The notes below the pieces were generated by a model, which was not told where the DNA came from, did not search any database, and saw nothing but the letters and a program-made list of their open reading frames with translations. Below, in pieces: positions 9,123 through 19,601 of a DNA stretch of 64,000 nt (the first letter of the stretch is position 1; each line of letters starts with the position of its first letter). The translations under genes were made by a program, and so were the position numbers. The DNA comes from Legionellaceae bacterium (GTDB taxonomy: Bacteria; Pseudomonadota; Gammaproteobacteria; Legionellales; Legionellaceae): contig JARGOS010000002.1 in assembly GCA_029212505.1 (NCBI GenBank), positions 62,001 to 126,000 on the forward strand, written 5' to 3'.

Positions 9123-11750
9123 ATGGCTGATGTAACGGTGAAGCAATTAGCAAGCGTCGTTGGGATCCCAGTTGAACGGTTGTTAAGCCAGTTAAAAAGT
9201 GCAGGCTTATCAATAACGTCTGAAGAGCAGCTGGTCAATGAAGATCAAAAACGAATCTTGATTAATCATTTAAAAGGCAATCGTGCGCAAGAAGATGTCG
9301 CTAAGCCTGAACGTATCACCTTACGCCGAAAAAGTGTTTCTCAAATGCCTCTTGGCCAAGATGCGCAGCGCGGTAAAACGGTTAATATTGAAGTCCGTAA
9401 AAAACGTACGTATGTTAAGCGTACTGCGTTAGAAGAAGCTGAAGTTGAACCTGTAGAATCAGCTGAGCCTATCGATCCAGTGGATGTTATGGTAGAACAG
9501 ACCGATGCGGTAGAGGCGATAGAAGCGCCTGTGGATGCAGCGGCTCTGCAAATGGAAGCTGCGGTAGAAGCCGAGAACACACCTGAACCTGAGGTTGTAT
9601 CTACCCCTGAACAGACCCTGAAGTCTCCATCGGTTGAGGATAAACCTGAGCCATCTGAAGCACCTGAATCGGCTCAAATGGTGTCTGAGTCTAAGCCTGA
9701 TTCAAAACCTGAACCTAAGTCTGAACCTAAGTCTGAACCGAAGCCGGAGCCTAAGTCTGAGCCTAAGCGCGCGCGTACAGATGCATCGTCTCATGATAAG
9801 AAAAAACCCAATGCTGATGCTAAACGTGGAAAGAAAAAATCAAAATATGATTCGTCATCTCGGAATGAAGGCGATAGTTTTTCTGGAGGCGGTCGACGTC
9901 ACAAATCGAAGAAAAAACGAGGCCACGAAAAATCGGAACGTTATCTAGAAGCCGAGGAAGCGTTAACCCACGGTTTTGCCAAGCCCACAGCGCCGATTAC
10001 ACATGATGTTGCTGTACCTGAAACGATCACTGTTGCAGAGCTTGCTAACCGTATGTCGGTCAAAGGCGTTGAAGTCATTAAAGTGATGATGGGGCTTGGC
10101 GCTATGGCGACCATCAACCAAGTTATTGACCAAGAAACAGCCATGATTGTGGTTGAAGAAATGGGGCACACGCCGCGCGCACTGAGTGATAATGCGATTG
10201 AAGAAGGCTTGAATCATGCGCATGCTCACACGGGTGAAAAAACAACACGTGCACCCGTTGTGACGATTATGGGTCATGTTGACCACGGTAAAACATCGTT
10301 GCTTGATTATATCCGTCGTACAAAAGTTGCGGTGGGTGAAGCGGGTGGTATTACGCAGCATATAGGTGCGTATCATGTATCGACTGATAAAGGTAATTTA
10401 ACCTTTCTTGATACACCAGGCCACGCAGCATTTACAGCCATGCGTTCGCGTGGCGCGAAGTCGACCGATATTGTTATCTTAGTTGTCGCAGGTGATGACG
10501 GTGTGAAGCCACAAACCATTGAGGCCGTTCAGCATGCGAAAGCAGCAAACGTACCGATGATTGTTGCCGTGAACAAAATGGATAAAGAAGGTGTGGATCC
10601 TGATCGCGTGATGACCGAATTATCAAGTCATGATGTTTTACCTGAGTCTTGGGGTGGTGATACGCAGTTCGTGCAGATATCAGCAAAAACAGGTATGGGC
10701 GTCGATGATTTACTCGATGCACTTTTGTTACAATCAGAAGTATTAGAACTTGAGGCACATTCTGAAGGTCCTGCGCGTGGTGTAGTGATTGAATCTCGCC
10801 TGGATAAAGGTCGTGGCCCTGTGGCGACAATTCTGGTTCAAAACGGTACGCTGAATAAAGGTGATATGTTGCTTGCAGGCCAGCAGTATGGTCGTATACG
10901 AGCGCTTGTACGTGATAATGGTGAAAATGTTTCGTCTGTGGGACCATCAATACCTGTTGAAGTCTTGGGGCTGTCAGCTATACCTCATGCCGGTGACGAA
11001 GCGATTGTGGTTGCTGATGAAAAACGCGCACGTGAAGTGGCTTTGTTTAGACAAGGCAAGTTCCGTGATGTGAAGCTTGCGAGACGTCAACGTAGCAGCT
11101 TAGAAAATATGTTCGATGACATGCAAGCCGGCGAAGTTAAAACGTTGAATATTGCACTCAAGGCCGATGTTCAAGGCTCGGTTGAAGCCATTGCTGATGC
11201 ATTAACCAATCTTTCTAACGATGAAGTGAAAGTCAACGTTATTTCAACAGGCGTGGGTGGTATTACTGAATCGGATGTTCATTTGGCCATTGCGTCCGAT
11301 GCGCTTTTAATCGGCTTTAATGTACGTGCTGATTCAGCAGCAAGACGTTTGGCTGAAACTGAATCGGTAGCGTTGAATTATTACAGCGTCATTTATGACA
11401 TTGTTGATCAAGTTAAGTCTGCGTTAACAGGCATGCTTGCACCGCAGTTTAAAGAGAACATTATTGGATTAGCCGAGGTTCGCGATGTGTTTAGATCACC
11501 TAAACTCGGTGCAATTGCGGGATGTATGGTGGTTGAAGGTTTACTTAAACGTAACAATCCGATTCGTGTATTACGTGACCATGTGGTTATTTATGAAGGT
11601 GAGCTTGAATCATTACGTCGTTTTAAAGATGATGCATCTGAAGTACGTCAAGGTATGGAGTGCGGTGTTGGCGTTAAAAATTATAACGATGTTAAAGTCG
11701 GTGACATGATTGAAGTATTCGAAACAGTCGAGGTCAAGCGCGAGTTATGA
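9123..11750 (+). CDS. infB: translation initiation factor IF-2
   Basis: An 875-aa translational GTPase that delivers fMet-tRNA to the 30S P site. An N-terminal IF2-N helical domain (about 1-55) is followed by a long charged linker (about 85-285) that includes a proline-glutamate-lysine-serine repeat stretch, then a second IF2-N module (about 300-350). The GTPase domain has GHVDHGKTS (about 385), DTPGHAAF (about 429) and NKMD (about 483). The C-terminal domains II-IV (about 555-875) bind fMet-tRNA. The stop overlaps rbfA by 4 nt. Confidence 0.98.
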   Translation: MADVTVKQLASVVGIPVERLLSQLKSAGLSITSEEQLVNEDQKRILINHLKGNRAQEDVAKPERITLRRKSVSQMPLGQDAQRGKTVNIEVRKKRTYVKRTALEEAEVEPVESAEPIDPVDVMVEQTDAVEAIEAPVDAAALQMEAAVEAENTPEPEVVSTPEQTLKSPSVEDKPEPSEAPESAQMVSESKPDSKPEPKSEPKSEPKPEPKSEPKRARTDASSHDKKKPNADAKRGKKKSKYDSSSRNEGDSFSGGGRRHKSKKKRGHEKSERYLEAEEALTHGFAKPTAPITHDVAVPETITVAELANRMSVKGVEVIKVMMGLGAMATINQVIDQETAMIVVEEMGHTPRALSDNAIEEGLNHAHAHTGEKTTRAPVVTIMGHVDHGKTSLLDYIRRTKVAVGEAGGITQHIGAYHVSTDKGNLTFLDTPGHAAFTAMRSRGAKSTDIVILVVAGDDGVKPQTIEAVQHAKAANVPMIVAVNKMDKEGVDPDRVMTELSSHDVLPESWGGDTQFVQISAKTGMGVDDLLDALLLQSEVLELEAHSEGPARGVVIESRLDKGRGPVATILVQNGTLNKGDMLLAGQQYGRIRALVRDNGENVSSVGPSIPVEVLGLSAIPHAGDEAIVVADEKRAREVALFRQGKFRDVKLARRQRSSLENMFDDMQAGEVKTLNIALKADVQGSVEAIADALTNLSNDEVKVNVISTGVGGITESDVHLAIASDALLIGFNVRADSAARRLAETESVALNYYSVIYDIVDQVKSALTGMLAPQFKENIIGLAEVRDVFRSPKLGAIAGCMVVEGLLKRNNPIRVLRDHVVIYEGELESLRRFKDDASEVRQGMECGVGVKNYNDVKVGDMIEVFETVEVKREL
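9684..9774 (+). repeat. low-complexity PEPKSEPK-type repeat inside infB
   Basis: The reading frame encodes about 26 residues built almost only from S, K, P, E and D in imperfect 4-residue units ([12 protein letters not shown]). The DNA has matching imperfect 12-bp units around CCTAAGTCTGAA. It lies in the flexible linker of IF-2, whose length varies among bacteria, so slippage here would be tolerated. Confidence 0.8.
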
Positions 11751-12118
11751 ATCACAACGGTAGACGACCCGATCGCGTGGCTGAATTGATGCAGCGCAAG
11801 CTTGCTCATTTAATTCAGCACGAAGTGGATGATCCACGGCTTCCACAATGGATGACCATTTTAGCCGTGAATATTTCAAAAGATTTAAGTCATGCACGGG
11901 TGTATTTTACGGCCATCAGTGATTCACCGGATGAAGTCACCGCGTTACTTAACGAGTCAGCCGTATTTTTACGTACAGCATTGGCTCGTAGTTTGAGCTT
12001 ACGTAAAGTTCCTAAGCTTTCGTTTGTTTATGACACCTCGGTTGAGTATGGTAAGCGTCTGACCCGATTAATTGATGATGCGAACCCTTCTGATGAATCT
12101 GATGAGCCAGACGCCTAA
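11747..12118 (+). CDS. rbfA: ribosome-binding factor A
   Basis: A 123-aa KH-fold protein that assists 16S 5'-end maturation of the 30S subunit. The N-terminal signature [23 protein letters not shown] and the downstream [15 protein letters not shown] are characteristic. The length is within the family range, with an acidic C-terminal tail. It overlaps infB (ATGA) at its 5' end and truB at its 3' end, keeping the infB-rbfA-truB cotranscription known from E. coli. Confidence 0.96.
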   Translation: MNHNGRRPDRVAELMQRKLAHLIQHEVDDPRLPQWMTILAVNISKDLSHARVYFTAISDSPDEVTALLNESAVFLRTALARSLSLRKVPKLSFVYDTSVEYGKRLTRLIDDANPSDESDEPDA

Positions 12119-13022
12119 AATTTCTCCTGTATGCATTGACGGTATTTTGTTGGTAGATAAACCCCTTGGGTTATCGAGCAATGCCGTCTTGCAGCGCGTT
12201 AAACGTTTGTTGGGAGCTAAAAAAGCTGGACACACGGGAAGTTTAGATCCACTCGCCACAGGCATGTTGCCTATTTGTCTTGGCGAAGCCACCAAGTTTT
12301 CCCAATACCTTCTCGATGCAGACAAAACCTACGAAGCCTCCGGTATGTTGGGTGCCACGTCAAGTACAGGAGACGCCGAAGGGGATATCACCCCATGTGT
12401 GGAGCATGTCGATATTACTTATGAAGCGCTACAAGACGTTTTACCTCGTTTTACAGGCGATATTCAACAAGTTCCTCCCATGTATTCCGCGCTCAAGCAC
12501 CAAGGCAAGCCTTTGTATGACTATGCGAGACGTGGGGAAACGATTGCAAGGCCTGCTCGAAATTTACATATTCATGAACTGCTGTGCCGTGCGTTTGATG
12601 GGCACACCATGGACCTCACGGTCACGTGCAGCAAAGGCACGTACATACGTTCGTTAGTTGAATCCATAGGCGAAGCTCTAGGTGTGGGTGCTTATGTGAC
12701 TCAACTTCATCGTGTGCATACGGCGGGATTTGAGGGCCAGCCTATGTGGTCGCTTGAAACCCTTGAAGCCGAAACGTTGGAGGCGCGGCGGGCGCATTTA
12801 TTGCCCGTGGATTATGCCATAACGCAATTTTCGCGTGTTGAGCTTGATGCTGATACGGTATTTGCATTAAGCCAAGGCAAGGTGATTGCGCATAGGTTTG
12901 ATGTGGCTGAAATTTCAGAATATATCCGGCTTTATACGCCTGACGGTGAGTTTTTTGGACTCGGCGAGCGAACACCTGAGGGTGAGTTAAAGGTCAAGCG
13001 GCTTGTGACGCAACAGTACTAA
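12102..13022 (+). CDS. truB: tRNA pseudouridine(55) synthase TruB
   Basis: A 306-aa enzyme that makes pseudouridine 55 in the T loop of tRNAs. The catalytic motif GHTGSLDPLATGMLP is present, with the nucleophilic aspartate at about residue 49. The N-terminal block GILLVDKPLGLSSN and the C-terminal PUA-like region (about 245-306) are also visible. Several in-frame ATGs lie upstream (12075, 12078, 12093). The ATG at 12102 is preferred because it needs the least overlap with rbfA and matches the usual N-terminal spacing to the DKP motif. Confidence 0.95.
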   Translation: MSQTPKISPVCIDGILLVDKPLGLSSNAVLQRVKRLLGAKKAGHTGSLDPLATGMLPICLGEATKFSQYLLDADKTYEASGMLGATSSTGDAEGDITPCVEHVDITYEALQDVLPRFTGDIQQVPPMYSALKHQGKPLYDYARRGETIARPARNLHIHELLCRAFDGHTMDLTVTCSKGTYIRSLVESIGEALGVGAYVTQLHRVHTAGFEGQPMWSLETLEAETLEARRAHLLPVDYAITQFSRVELDADTVFALSQGKVIAHRFDVAEISEYIRLYTPDGEFFGLGERTPEGELKVKRLVTQQY

Positions 13023-13047
13023 AACCCCGGCTTTGAGCTGGGTAAAG

Positions 13048-13076
13048 TTGACTTTATTTTGAATTTATTGTACCAT
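13048..13076 (+). promoter_or_regulatory. possible sigma70 promoter upstream of the 276-aa membrane protein gene
   Basis: TTGACT, a 17-bp spacer and TACCAT lie 42 bp before the ATG at 13118. A 6-bp hairpin at about 13025-13041, without a T-run, lies between it and truB. The promoter suggests that the kgtP-containing cluster starts its own transcript. Confidence 0.5.
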
Positions 13077-13117
13077 GATTGCTCAGTATGGATTTCATCA
13101 CATCATAGGAGTCGAGC

Positions 13118-13948
13118 ATGGCATATTCTCACTGTTTTTCATCAGGTTTTGATATGTTTAATGACCGGGGTGGTATTTTCCCTAGTATATCAAGCTGTAT
13201 GCGAGAACTAGAGGGATACGGTGATGCCATACGTAAACATATGCCTGATGTAGATTTTGCTCGGGTGCTGTTTGTGCGTTCACGACGCATGGTGTTGTTG
13301 TCGGTGGCGTTGATGGAGCAACATATCGAGCAGTATGGGCCTTGGGTAAGATTTTTGGATAGTTTTGTTCAAATTTTTGCGTTGTACCATGCCGTTGTTT
13401 TGCTTCCTCGATTTTGGATGAATACGCTGTATGTTTTTAATCATCTAGGTGATAAAGCCGCGGTCGAGATGCAGGCGCGCCTCTGGGAGATGGCGTATGA
13501 TTTTGGGTGGCTCATGACGAGTGTGTTGAGTTTTTTTGTGCTTGTTGGGCCTTTGGCGCCTTGCGCATTGTTCTTGGCGGTGGCAACCCCCACGTATCAT
13601 TTGTTGATGTATATCACACGTCTGGCTATTGCCTATTCTGAAGGTAAATCACTGGAGCGTGATTACGCCGAGTTAATGCCGTTGATGGTAAAGATAGGCG
13701 TGAGTGTTTGTGTGGTTTCGGCGGCTGTTGTGATTCTTCTGTGTTGTACAAATCCCGTTTTAGCTTTTGCTGCCGCCGCTGTGGCTGTGCTTGCGACCGT
13801 AGCTGGTCGATATCTTCCTGATTATTTAGCAAAGTCAGAAGAGGTGAAGCAAGCACCAGCAACGCCGCTTAGTGAGAACAGCATGTTTAGTAAGACCCAA
13901 GGTGATAATGTGCATCTCACTGAAAAATCTCAGGATCTTAGTTGCTAG
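13118..13948 (+). CDS. membrane protein of unknown function, paralogue of the 15271 product
   Basis: A 276-aa protein that I do not recognise. After a hydrophilic 40-residue N-terminus it has the block LFVRSRRMVLLSVALM, then hydrophobic segments around residues 85-105, 128-165 and 190-225, separated by short loops. Landmarks shared with the second copy are RSRRM, FLDSF.QIFALY, LLPRF, WEMAYDFGWLM and LVGPLAP. The C-terminal tail (about 240-276) is polar. A good AGGAG precedes the ATG. The two paralogues flank a KgtP-like permease gene on the same strand, so a role linked to that transporter is possible but unproven. Confidence 0.8.
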   Translation: MAYSHCFSSGFDMFNDRGGIFPSISSCMRELEGYGDAIRKHMPDVDFARVLFVRSRRMVLLSVALMEQHIEQYGPWVRFLDSFVQIFALYHAVVLLPRFWMNTLYVFNHLGDKAAVEMQARLWEMAYDFGWLMTSVLSFFVLVGPLAPCALFLAVATPTYHLLMYITRLAIAYSEGKSLERDYAELMPLMVKIGVSVCVVSAAVVILLCCTNPVLAFAAAAVAVLATVAGRYLPDYLAKSEEVKQAPATPLSENSMFSKTQGDNVHLTEKSQDLSC

Positions 13949-14003
13949 TTGAAATATGCCCGTGTAAAGTGCTTTGATTTTCAAATCATGAGGTTAGCAC
14001 AGC

Positions 14004-15278
14004 GTGAGCACAAAAAATCGTATTAAATCCATTTTTGGTGGTGCCCTTGGTAATCTAATTGAGTGGTACGACTGGTATATATATTCTGCTTTTTCGTTAT
14101 ATTTTGCAGCGTCATTTTTTCCTCAAGGCAATTTAACCGTGCAATTGCTCAACACAGCCGCTATTTTTGCGGTCGGTTTTTTGATGCGCCCGGTGGGTGG
14201 TTTACTGATGGGGGTATATGCCGATAAGAAGGGGCGTCGATCGGCCCTTGTTGCCTCGGTGATGCTGATGTGTTTAGGTTCACTCTTAATCGCTTTAGCA
14301 CCAACGTATAACCAGGTTGGGATCTGGTCGCCAGCTCTCCTGGTGTTTGCACGTTTAATTCAGGGGATCAGTGTGGGGGGCGAGTATGGCGTGAGCGCGA
14401 CGTACTTGAGTGAAATGGCCACCAGTCGCTACCGTGGGTTTTATTCCAGTTTTCAATACGTGACGTTGATCATGGGGCAACTGATCGCGCTCTTCGTGCT
14501 GATTATTTTACAACGTTATTTATTAACCTCGGAGCAATTATACAGTTGGGGTTGGAGAATACCGTTTTTAATCGGTGCGCTAGGTGCCTATGTTGGATTT
14601 TATCTACGTTGTCGTATTAACGAAACGGATTCGTTTGAGCATGAAAGCCCAACCAAGCTAAAACAAAATCCACTGGTGGGCTTGATAAGGCATCCAAAAG
14701 AAGTGTTGGTTGTTATTGGGCTTACGATGGGGGGAACGCTGGCGTTTTATACGTATTCGACGTATATGCAAAAATTTATCGTGAATACTATCGGCTTGAG
14801 TCGCGATACAGCGACACTTCTTTCGGCCTCTACGCTTGTGGTGTTTATGGTTGTCCAGCCTTTATTTGGTTTATTATCTGACATCATTGGTCGCCGGCGT
14901 TTATTGATAACGTTTGGAATTTTAGGCAGCGTGACGACCGTACCTATTTTAACGACCTTAAGTTCTACGCAAAATCCTTGGTTAATTTTTGCATTAATTA
15001 CGACCGCGTTACTCATCGTATCAACGTATACATCGATTTCGGCGATTGTGAAAGCTGAGCTTTTTCCTGTTGAAATTCGAGCGTTGGGCGTGAGCTTGCC
15101 GTATGCTATTGCTGTTTCGCTATTTGGTGGGACGGCTGAGTATATTGCGCTGTGGTCTAAAAGCATGGGGCATGAATCATGGTTTTTTTGGTATGTTTCT
15201 TGCTGTATTATGCTGTCGCTCGTGGTGTATATTAAAATGCCTGATACCAAAGACAACTCTTGTCTTGATCATGATTAA
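14004..15278 (+). CDS. kgtP: MFS metabolite:H+ symporter, alpha-ketoglutarate permease-like
   Basis: A 424-aa, 12-TM major facilitator of the MHS family, very close to KgtP (2-oxoglutarate:H+ symport across the inner membrane). Matching blocks include GNLIEWYDWYIYS, FLMRPVGGLLMGVYADKKGRR, GISVGGEYGVSATYLSEM, GFYSSFQYVTLIMGQL, TYMQKFIVNTIG and SISAIVKAELFPVEIRALGV. The start is GTG at 14004. The last 8 nt overlap the start of the downstream paralogous membrane-protein gene, implying coupled expression. The exact substrate cannot be proved from sequence, but the similarity is stronger to KgtP than to ProP or ShiA. Confidence 0.88.
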   Translation: MSTKNRIKSIFGGALGNLIEWYDWYIYSAFSLYFAASFFPQGNLTVQLLNTAAIFAVGFLMRPVGGLLMGVYADKKGRRSALVASVMLMCLGSLLIALAPTYNQVGIWSPALLVFARLIQGISVGGEYGVSATYLSEMATSRYRGFYSSFQYVTLIMGQLIALFVLIILQRYLLTSEQLYSWGWRIPFLIGALGAYVGFYLRCRINETDSFEHESPTKLKQNPLVGLIRHPKEVLVVIGLTMGGTLAFYTYSTYMQKFIVNTIGLSRDTATLLSASTLVVFMVVQPLFGLLSDIIGRRRLLITFGILGSVTTVPILTTLSSTQNPWLIFALITTALLIVSTYTSISAIVKAELFPVEIRALGVSLPYAIAVSLFGGTAEYIALWSKSMGHESWFFWYVSCCIMLSLVVYIKMPDTKDNSCLDHD

Positions 15279-16041
15279 TTTTGATGAAATCGAAGGCTAC
15301 GGATGTACCGTACGCCCGATGACACAGCAAGCGGATTTTTGGCGCTTGCTGTTTATTCGTAGTCGCCGTATGTTGCTGCTCTCAACTAAGCTCGTTGATA
15401 GCTTTGAAGTCTATACAGCTTGGGTGAAGTATTTAGACCAGTTTTTACGCGTTTTAGCTTTGTATCAAGCGTGCGTGCTTATTCCTCGGTTTGTGATTAA
15501 TGTTTTCTATGTAAGCCGACGTCTTCTGGGGCACGCTTCCGATGATATGATCGTGCGTTGCTGGGAGATGGCTTATGATTTTGGCTGGATCATGAACGGT
15601 GTTTTAGCGGCGTTTATTTTAGTCGGTCCACTCGCGCCTTGGGTGGTTTATTTACCGGTACTGACACCAAGCTATCAATTGTGCGTGCACACGACGCGTT
15701 TTTTGCTGGAAAATTATTACGGTCAAGCCATGGATGAGAAGTTGGCAGTACGTATGGGGGTGAGTGTTTGTATTATAACCACCGGGTTGGTGATGTTGCT
15801 TGGGGCATCAAATCCTGCTGTGGCCTTTACTGCGGCCGTGTTGGCGGTTGCGGTGACACTCTTGAGCAAGTGGCTTACTAAAAATCTTGGAACACGTCAT
15901 ACGTCGGCCGTGCCAGATGAATCGTTGCGTGCTGGATTGCATCGGTGGTTGGGTCTATTTGCTTATGATTCACCAGGGGATATAATAACGAATAAAAAAG
16001 AGCATGATACGCCTCTTGTTCTTCACGAGAAGTCATGTTAA
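15271..16041 (+). CDS. membrane protein of unknown function, paralogue of the 13118 product
   Basis: A 256-aa protein clearly homologous along its length to the 276-aa product at 13118: LFIRSRRMLLLS, YLDQFLRVLALYQACVLIPRF, CWEMAYDFGWIM, ILVGPLAP and NPAVAFTAAVLAV align with the other copy. It starts with about 25 polar residues, has several hydrophobic segments (about 60-85, 100-140 and 165-200) and a polar tail. The ATG at 15271 overlaps the permease stop by 8 nt; the reading frame continues further upstream but only inside kgtP. It is probably in one operon with kgtP and the first copy. No known family recognised. Confidence 0.8.
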   Translation: MINFDEIEGYGCTVRPMTQQADFWRLLFIRSRRMLLLSTKLVDSFEVYTAWVKYLDQFLRVLALYQACVLIPRFVINVFYVSRRLLGHASDDMIVRCWEMAYDFGWIMNGVLAAFILVGPLAPWVVYLPVLTPSYQLCVHTTRFLLENYYGQAMDEKLAVRMGVSVCIITTGLVMLLGASNPAVAFTAAVLAVAVTLLSKWLTKNLGTRHTSAVPDESLRAGLHRWLGLFAYDSPGDIITNKKEHDTPLVLHEKSC

Positions 16042-16092
16042 TATTCTCCTCTTTCCTATATACATCCAAATCTTCGAATCCGGGAGTGTACG

Positions 16093-16368
16093 ATGTCGCT
16101 ATCAAGCGCACAAAAAGCAGAAATTGTAAATGACTTCAAACAGGCAGCTAACGATACAGGCTCTCCTGAAGTTCAAGTATCTCTTATGACGGGTCGTATT
16201 AAGTACCTGACAGAGCATTTTAAAGAACATAAAAAAGACATGCATTCACGTCGAGGCTTACAAACCTTGGTGAATAAACGTCGTAAGTTATTAACCTACT
16301 TAAAACGTAATGATCAAGGTCGTTATGCGACATTAATTAAATCGTTAGGTTTAAGAGATTCATACTGA
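16093..16368 (+). CDS. rpsO: 30S ribosomal protein S15
   Basis: A 91-aa protein that binds the central domain of 16S rRNA early in 30S assembly. The sequence is canonical ([41 protein letters not shown]). GGGAGTG precedes the ATG. As in E. coli it is followed by a terminator and then pnp. S15 commonly autoregulates through its own leader; the 50-nt leader here is short, and I see no clear pseudoknot by eye. Confidence 0.98.
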   Translation: MSLSSAQKAEIVNDFKQAANDTGSPEVQVSLMTGRIKYLTEHFKEHKKDMHSRRGLQTLVNKRRKLLTYLKRNDQGRYATLIKSLGLRDSY

Positions 16369-16421
16369 TACAACATCTCCCGGTAGGGGTAGGTTTTGAT
16401 CAGCCAATACATGTGGGAGAA

Positions 16422-16450
16422 AAAGGCGCGATTTTTGTGCCTTTTTTTTT
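16422..16450 (+). terminator. Rho-independent terminator between rpsO and pnp
   Basis: The stem AAAGGCGC/GTGCCTTT (8 bp with one G-T) has a 7-nt loop and runs into nine or ten consecutive T. It lies about 55 nt after rpsO and 30 nt before pnp, the same place as the rpsO terminator t1 in E. coli. Confidence 0.85.
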
Positions 16451-16479
16451 GCCCGCAACAATGACGAGAGGCAGCGACT

Positions 16480-18615
16480 ATGACAAAAATAGTTAAAGAA
16501 ATACCCTTGGGTGAGCATACCCTGGTTCTAGAAACCGGTGAAATTGCACGCCAAGCAAGTGGAGCAGTATTTGTGAGCATGAGTGGGACCCAGGTGCTGG
16601 TCACCGTTGTTGGGCGTCAGACCGTGTCTCCGGATGCTGATTTTTTTCCGTTGACCGTGGATTATATCGAAAAAACCTACGCTTCAGGTAAAATTCCTGG
16701 TGGATTTAAAAAGCGCGAAGGACCACCAAGTGAGCACGAAACATTGACCTCGCGTTTGATTGACCGTCCTGTTCGTCCTTTATTTCCTGAAGGTTTCCGA
16801 AACGAAATTCAAATCGTCGCAACCGTGATGTCGCTGAATCCTGAAGTGCCTGCTGATATGTTAGCCATGATTGGTGCATCTGCTGCATTATCGCTTTCGG
16901 GTGTGCCATTCGCAGGGCCGATTGGCGGCGTGCGTGTGGGTTATCAAGACGGTGTTTATTTACTCAACCCAGGTAAAACCGCACTTGAAACATCGGCGCT
17001 TGATCTTGTTGTTGCAGGAACAAAAGATGCGGTTCTTATGGTTGAGTCTGAAGCTTCTGAACTCAGTGAAGATGTGATGCTGGGTGCTGTTATGTTTGGT
17101 CACGATGCGATGCAGCCCGTGATTCAAGCGATTCAGGCTATGGCTGCTGAAGGTGGAAAAACCGCTTGGGAATGGACGCCTCCAGTAAAAGATGAGGCCT
17201 TACAAGCCCGGGTTGAAGCTTTAGCTGCTGATAAAATTCGCGCAGCCTATCTTTCAAAAGACAAAACAGAACGTTACAGCGCACTCAGCGAGATTCGCCA
17301 AGGTGTGATTGATACTTTGCTGGCCGAAGACGAAACGTTGGATGCAGGAGCAATTTCAAATTGCTTAGCTTCGTTTGAAAAACATTTAGTACGCTCACGT
17401 ATTTTAGACGGTGAGCCTCGTATTGATGGACGTGATCGCAGCACCGTTCGTCCTATTTCAATTCGTACCGGTTTACTTAATCGCGCCCATGGTTCTGTTC
17501 TGTTTACACGGGGTGAGACACAAGCGATTGTGTCAGCGACGCTTGGCAATGATCGTGACGCTCAAATTTTAGATAAGCTGGATGGTGAAATTCGCGATCG
17601 ATTCATGTTGCATTATAACTTTCCTCCATACTCTGTTGGCGAAACAGGCCGTATGGGTAATCCAAAACGTCGTGAAATTGGTCATGGCCGTTTGGCTCGT
17701 CGTGGAATATCGGCCGTTTTACCTAAAACAGAAGATTTTCCTTATGTATTACGTATCGTTTCTGAAGTCACAGAATCCAACGGTTCAAGCTCTATGGCGA
17801 CTTTATGTGGCGCCAGCCTTGCGTTGATGGATGCAGGTGTGCCACTCAAAGCACCGGTTGCAGGTGTTGCCATGGGGTTGATTAAAGATGGCGATCGATT
17901 TGCTGTCTTAACCGATATTTTAGGTGATGAAGATCATTTGGGTGATATGGACTTTAAAGTCGCGGGTACCGCTGCCGGTATTACAGCACTTCAAATGGAT
18001 ATTAAAATCACTGGAATCACAAAAGATATTATGGAAGAAGCGCTGGAGCAAGCCTTGGCCGGTCGACAACATATTCTTGGTGTGATGAACACGACGTTAG
18101 CCGAAGCCCGTACAGAGCTTTCAACCCATGCGCCTCGCATCGTGACGATGAAAGTGGCTGAAGACAAAATTCGAACCATCATCGGTAAAGGTGGCGCGAC
18201 CATCAAAGGCTTAACCGAAAGCACAGGTGTTTCGATTGATATCGATGATACCGGTATTTTGAAGCTGTTCTCACCGGATGGTGATGCCTTGGTTGAAGCG
18301 GAACGCCAAATCAAAGAACTGATTGCTGAAGTCGAAGTCGGCAAAAGTTATACCGGAAAAGTGCTTAAAATCGTCGATTTTGGTGCGTTTATTCAGTTAC
18401 TTCCAAATAAAGATGGTTTATTGCATATTTCTCAAATTTGTGAAAACCGCACACAAAAAGTAGAAGAAGTGATTAAAGAAGGTCAGCAAATCACCGTATT
18501 TGTTGCCGGTGTCGACAAGCAAGGTCGTGTGAAGCTTGAGTGGAAAGAAAAACCCTCTGCGGCTGCTGCACCTGCTGAAACAACCTCAACAGAAGGCTCT
18601 AACGACGCGTCCTAA
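16480..18615 (+). CDS. pnp: polyribonucleotide nucleotidyltransferase (PNPase)
   Basis: A 711-aa phosphorolytic 3'-5' exoribonuclease, a core of the RNA degradosome. Two RNase PH-like domains (about 1-140 and 310-520) flank a helical domain. The second has the conserved [22 protein letters not shown] and [16 protein letters not shown] (metal-binding aspartates). A KH domain ([14 protein letters not shown], about 567) and an S1 domain (about 622-690) follow. The GAGAGG ribosome site lies in the spacer after the rpsO terminator. Length and order are typical. Confidence 0.98.
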   Translation: MTKIVKEIPLGEHTLVLETGEIARQASGAVFVSMSGTQVLVTVVGRQTVSPDADFFPLTVDYIEKTYASGKIPGGFKKREGPPSEHETLTSRLIDRPVRPLFPEGFRNEIQIVATVMSLNPEVPADMLAMIGASAALSLSGVPFAGPIGGVRVGYQDGVYLLNPGKTALETSALDLVVAGTKDAVLMVESEASELSEDVMLGAVMFGHDAMQPVIQAIQAMAAEGGKTAWEWTPPVKDEALQARVEALAADKIRAAYLSKDKTERYSALSEIRQGVIDTLLAEDETLDAGAISNCLASFEKHLVRSRILDGEPRIDGRDRSTVRPISIRTGLLNRAHGSVLFTRGETQAIVSATLGNDRDAQILDKLDGEIRDRFMLHYNFPPYSVGETGRMGNPKRREIGHGRLARRGISAVLPKTEDFPYVLRIVSEVTESNGSSSMATLCGASLALMDAGVPLKAPVAGVAMGLIKDGDRFAVLTDILGDEDHLGDMDFKVAGTAAGITALQMDIKITGITKDIMEEALEQALAGRQHILGVMNTTLAEARTELSTHAPRIVTMKVAEDKIRTIIGKGGATIKGLTESTGVSIDIDDTGILKLFSPDGDALVEAERQIKELIAEVEVGKSYTGKVLKIVDFGAFIQLLPNKDGLLHISQICENRTQKVEEVIKEGQQITVFVAGVDKQGRVKLEWKEKPSAAAAPAETTSTEGSNDAS

Positions 18616-18639
18616 TTCATGCCTTGTTAAGCTTGATGT

Positions 18640-18680
18640 AAAAAAGCCCCTGTTTTTAATGAAAAGCAGGGGCTTTTTTT
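18640..18680. terminator. bidirectional Rho-independent terminator between pnp and folE
   Basis: A 12-bp stem (AAAAAGCCCCTG at 18641-18652 against CAGGGGCTTTTT at 18667-18678) has T-runs on both strands. It lies between the convergent pnp and folE genes, so it can serve both. Confidence 0.9.
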
Positions 18681-18700
18681 ATTTATAGCGCTATGTACGC

Positions 18701-19240
18701 TTATTTAATTAAATTTAAAAACTCCAAACGGCTACTTGGGTTATTGCGCATCTCGCCAAGCATGACCGATGTTTTCATGGTTGAGTTTTGTTTTTCAACA
18801 CCACGCATCATCATGCATAAGTGATTGGCTTCAATCACAACGGCTACACCACGTGCGCCTGTAATGCTTTCGATGCAGGTCGCAATTTCATGGGTCAGGC
18901 CTTCTTGAATTTGCAAGCGACGCGCATAAAAATCAATGATGCGTGCAATTTTAGATAAGCCTAACACTTTACCGTTCGGTAAGTAGCCGACATGACATCG
19001 TCCAAAAAACGGAAGTAAATGATGCTCGCAGAGCGAATACAGCTCAACATCTTGAACAATAACCATTTCGCTCATTTCAGATTCAAATAACGCACCGTTG
19101 ATGATGTCATCAATATTTTCTTGGTAACCTTTGGTTAGGTAACGAAAAGCTTCTGCAGCGCGCTCTGGGGTATCACGCAAGCCTTCACGTGTGACATCTT
19201 CACCGATCCCTTGAATAATTTTTTTAAATGCAGTGTTCAT
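18701..19240 (-). CDS. folE: GTP cyclohydrolase I (FolE)
   Basis: A 179-aa type I enzyme that converts GTP to 7,8-dihydroneopterin triphosphate, the first step of tetrahydrofolate and pterin synthesis. Zinc-binding and catalytic landmarks are [17 protein letters not shown] and [19 protein letters not shown]. Its length is that of the compact bacterial form lacking the N-terminal extension of E. coli FolE. It lies 10 nt downstream of the HIT gene on the same strand. Two other pterin-related genes (PTPS-like at 41381, FolM-like at 44609) occur in the window but are not linked to it. Confidence 0.96.
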   Translation of the reverse strand: MNTAFKKIIQGIGEDVTREGLRDTPERAAEAFRYLTKGYQENIDDIINGALFESEMSEMVIVQDVELYSLCEHHLLPFFGRCHVGYLPNGKVLGLSKIARIIDFYARRLQIQEGLTHEIATCIESITGARGVAVVIEANHLCMMMRGVEKQNSTMKTSVMLGEMRNNPSSRLEFLNLIK

Positions 19241-19250
19241 GTGTTATGCC

Positions 19251-19592
19251 TTATCCTGGAGGCCAGGTCATTTGCCGGCCACCTAATACATGTAAATGAA
19301 TATGATACACGGTTTGACCGCCATGGTTATTAATATTAAACACCAGGCGATAACCGTTATCGTGCAAACCTTCTTGTGCAGCGACGTGCTTGCCTGCGAG
19401 CACCATACTACCGAGTAATTTAGTATCATCTGCTGTGGCATGATTGATGCTATCAATATGTTTTTTAGGTATCACCAGCACGTGTGTGGGAGCCTGTGGG
19501 TTAATATCTCGAAACGCTAAGACCGTATCATTTTCATAAATGATTTCAGTGGCTAGTTCTCCATTCGCTACGCGACAAAATAAGCAATCCAT
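19251..19592 (-). CDS. hinT: HIT-family purine nucleoside phosphoramidase (HinT-like)
   Basis: A 113-aa histidine-triad hydrolase. The family signature is complete: N-terminal DCLFCRVANGELATEIIYEND, central VIPKKHIDSINHA, and the triad YHIHLHVLGGRQMTWPPG near the C-terminus. HinT hydrolyses adenosine phosphoramidates and aminoacyl-AMP. It probably heads a two-gene transcript with folE. The upstream spacer consists of A/T-only pentamer-like repeats. Confidence 0.94.
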   Translation of the reverse strand: MDCLFCRVANGELATEIIYENDTVLAFRDINPQAPTHVLVIPKKHIDSINHATADDTKLLGSMVLAGKHVAAQEGLHDNGYRLVFNINNHGGQTVYHIHLHVLGGRQMTWPPG

Positions 19593-19601
19593 GATTTATC
19601 C

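Noticed and set aside
8692-9213. 173-codon antisense frame across the nusA-infB junction, Ser/Ala-rich
   Set aside because: Its composition mirrors the acidic repeats of NusA read backwards; no start signal and no family.
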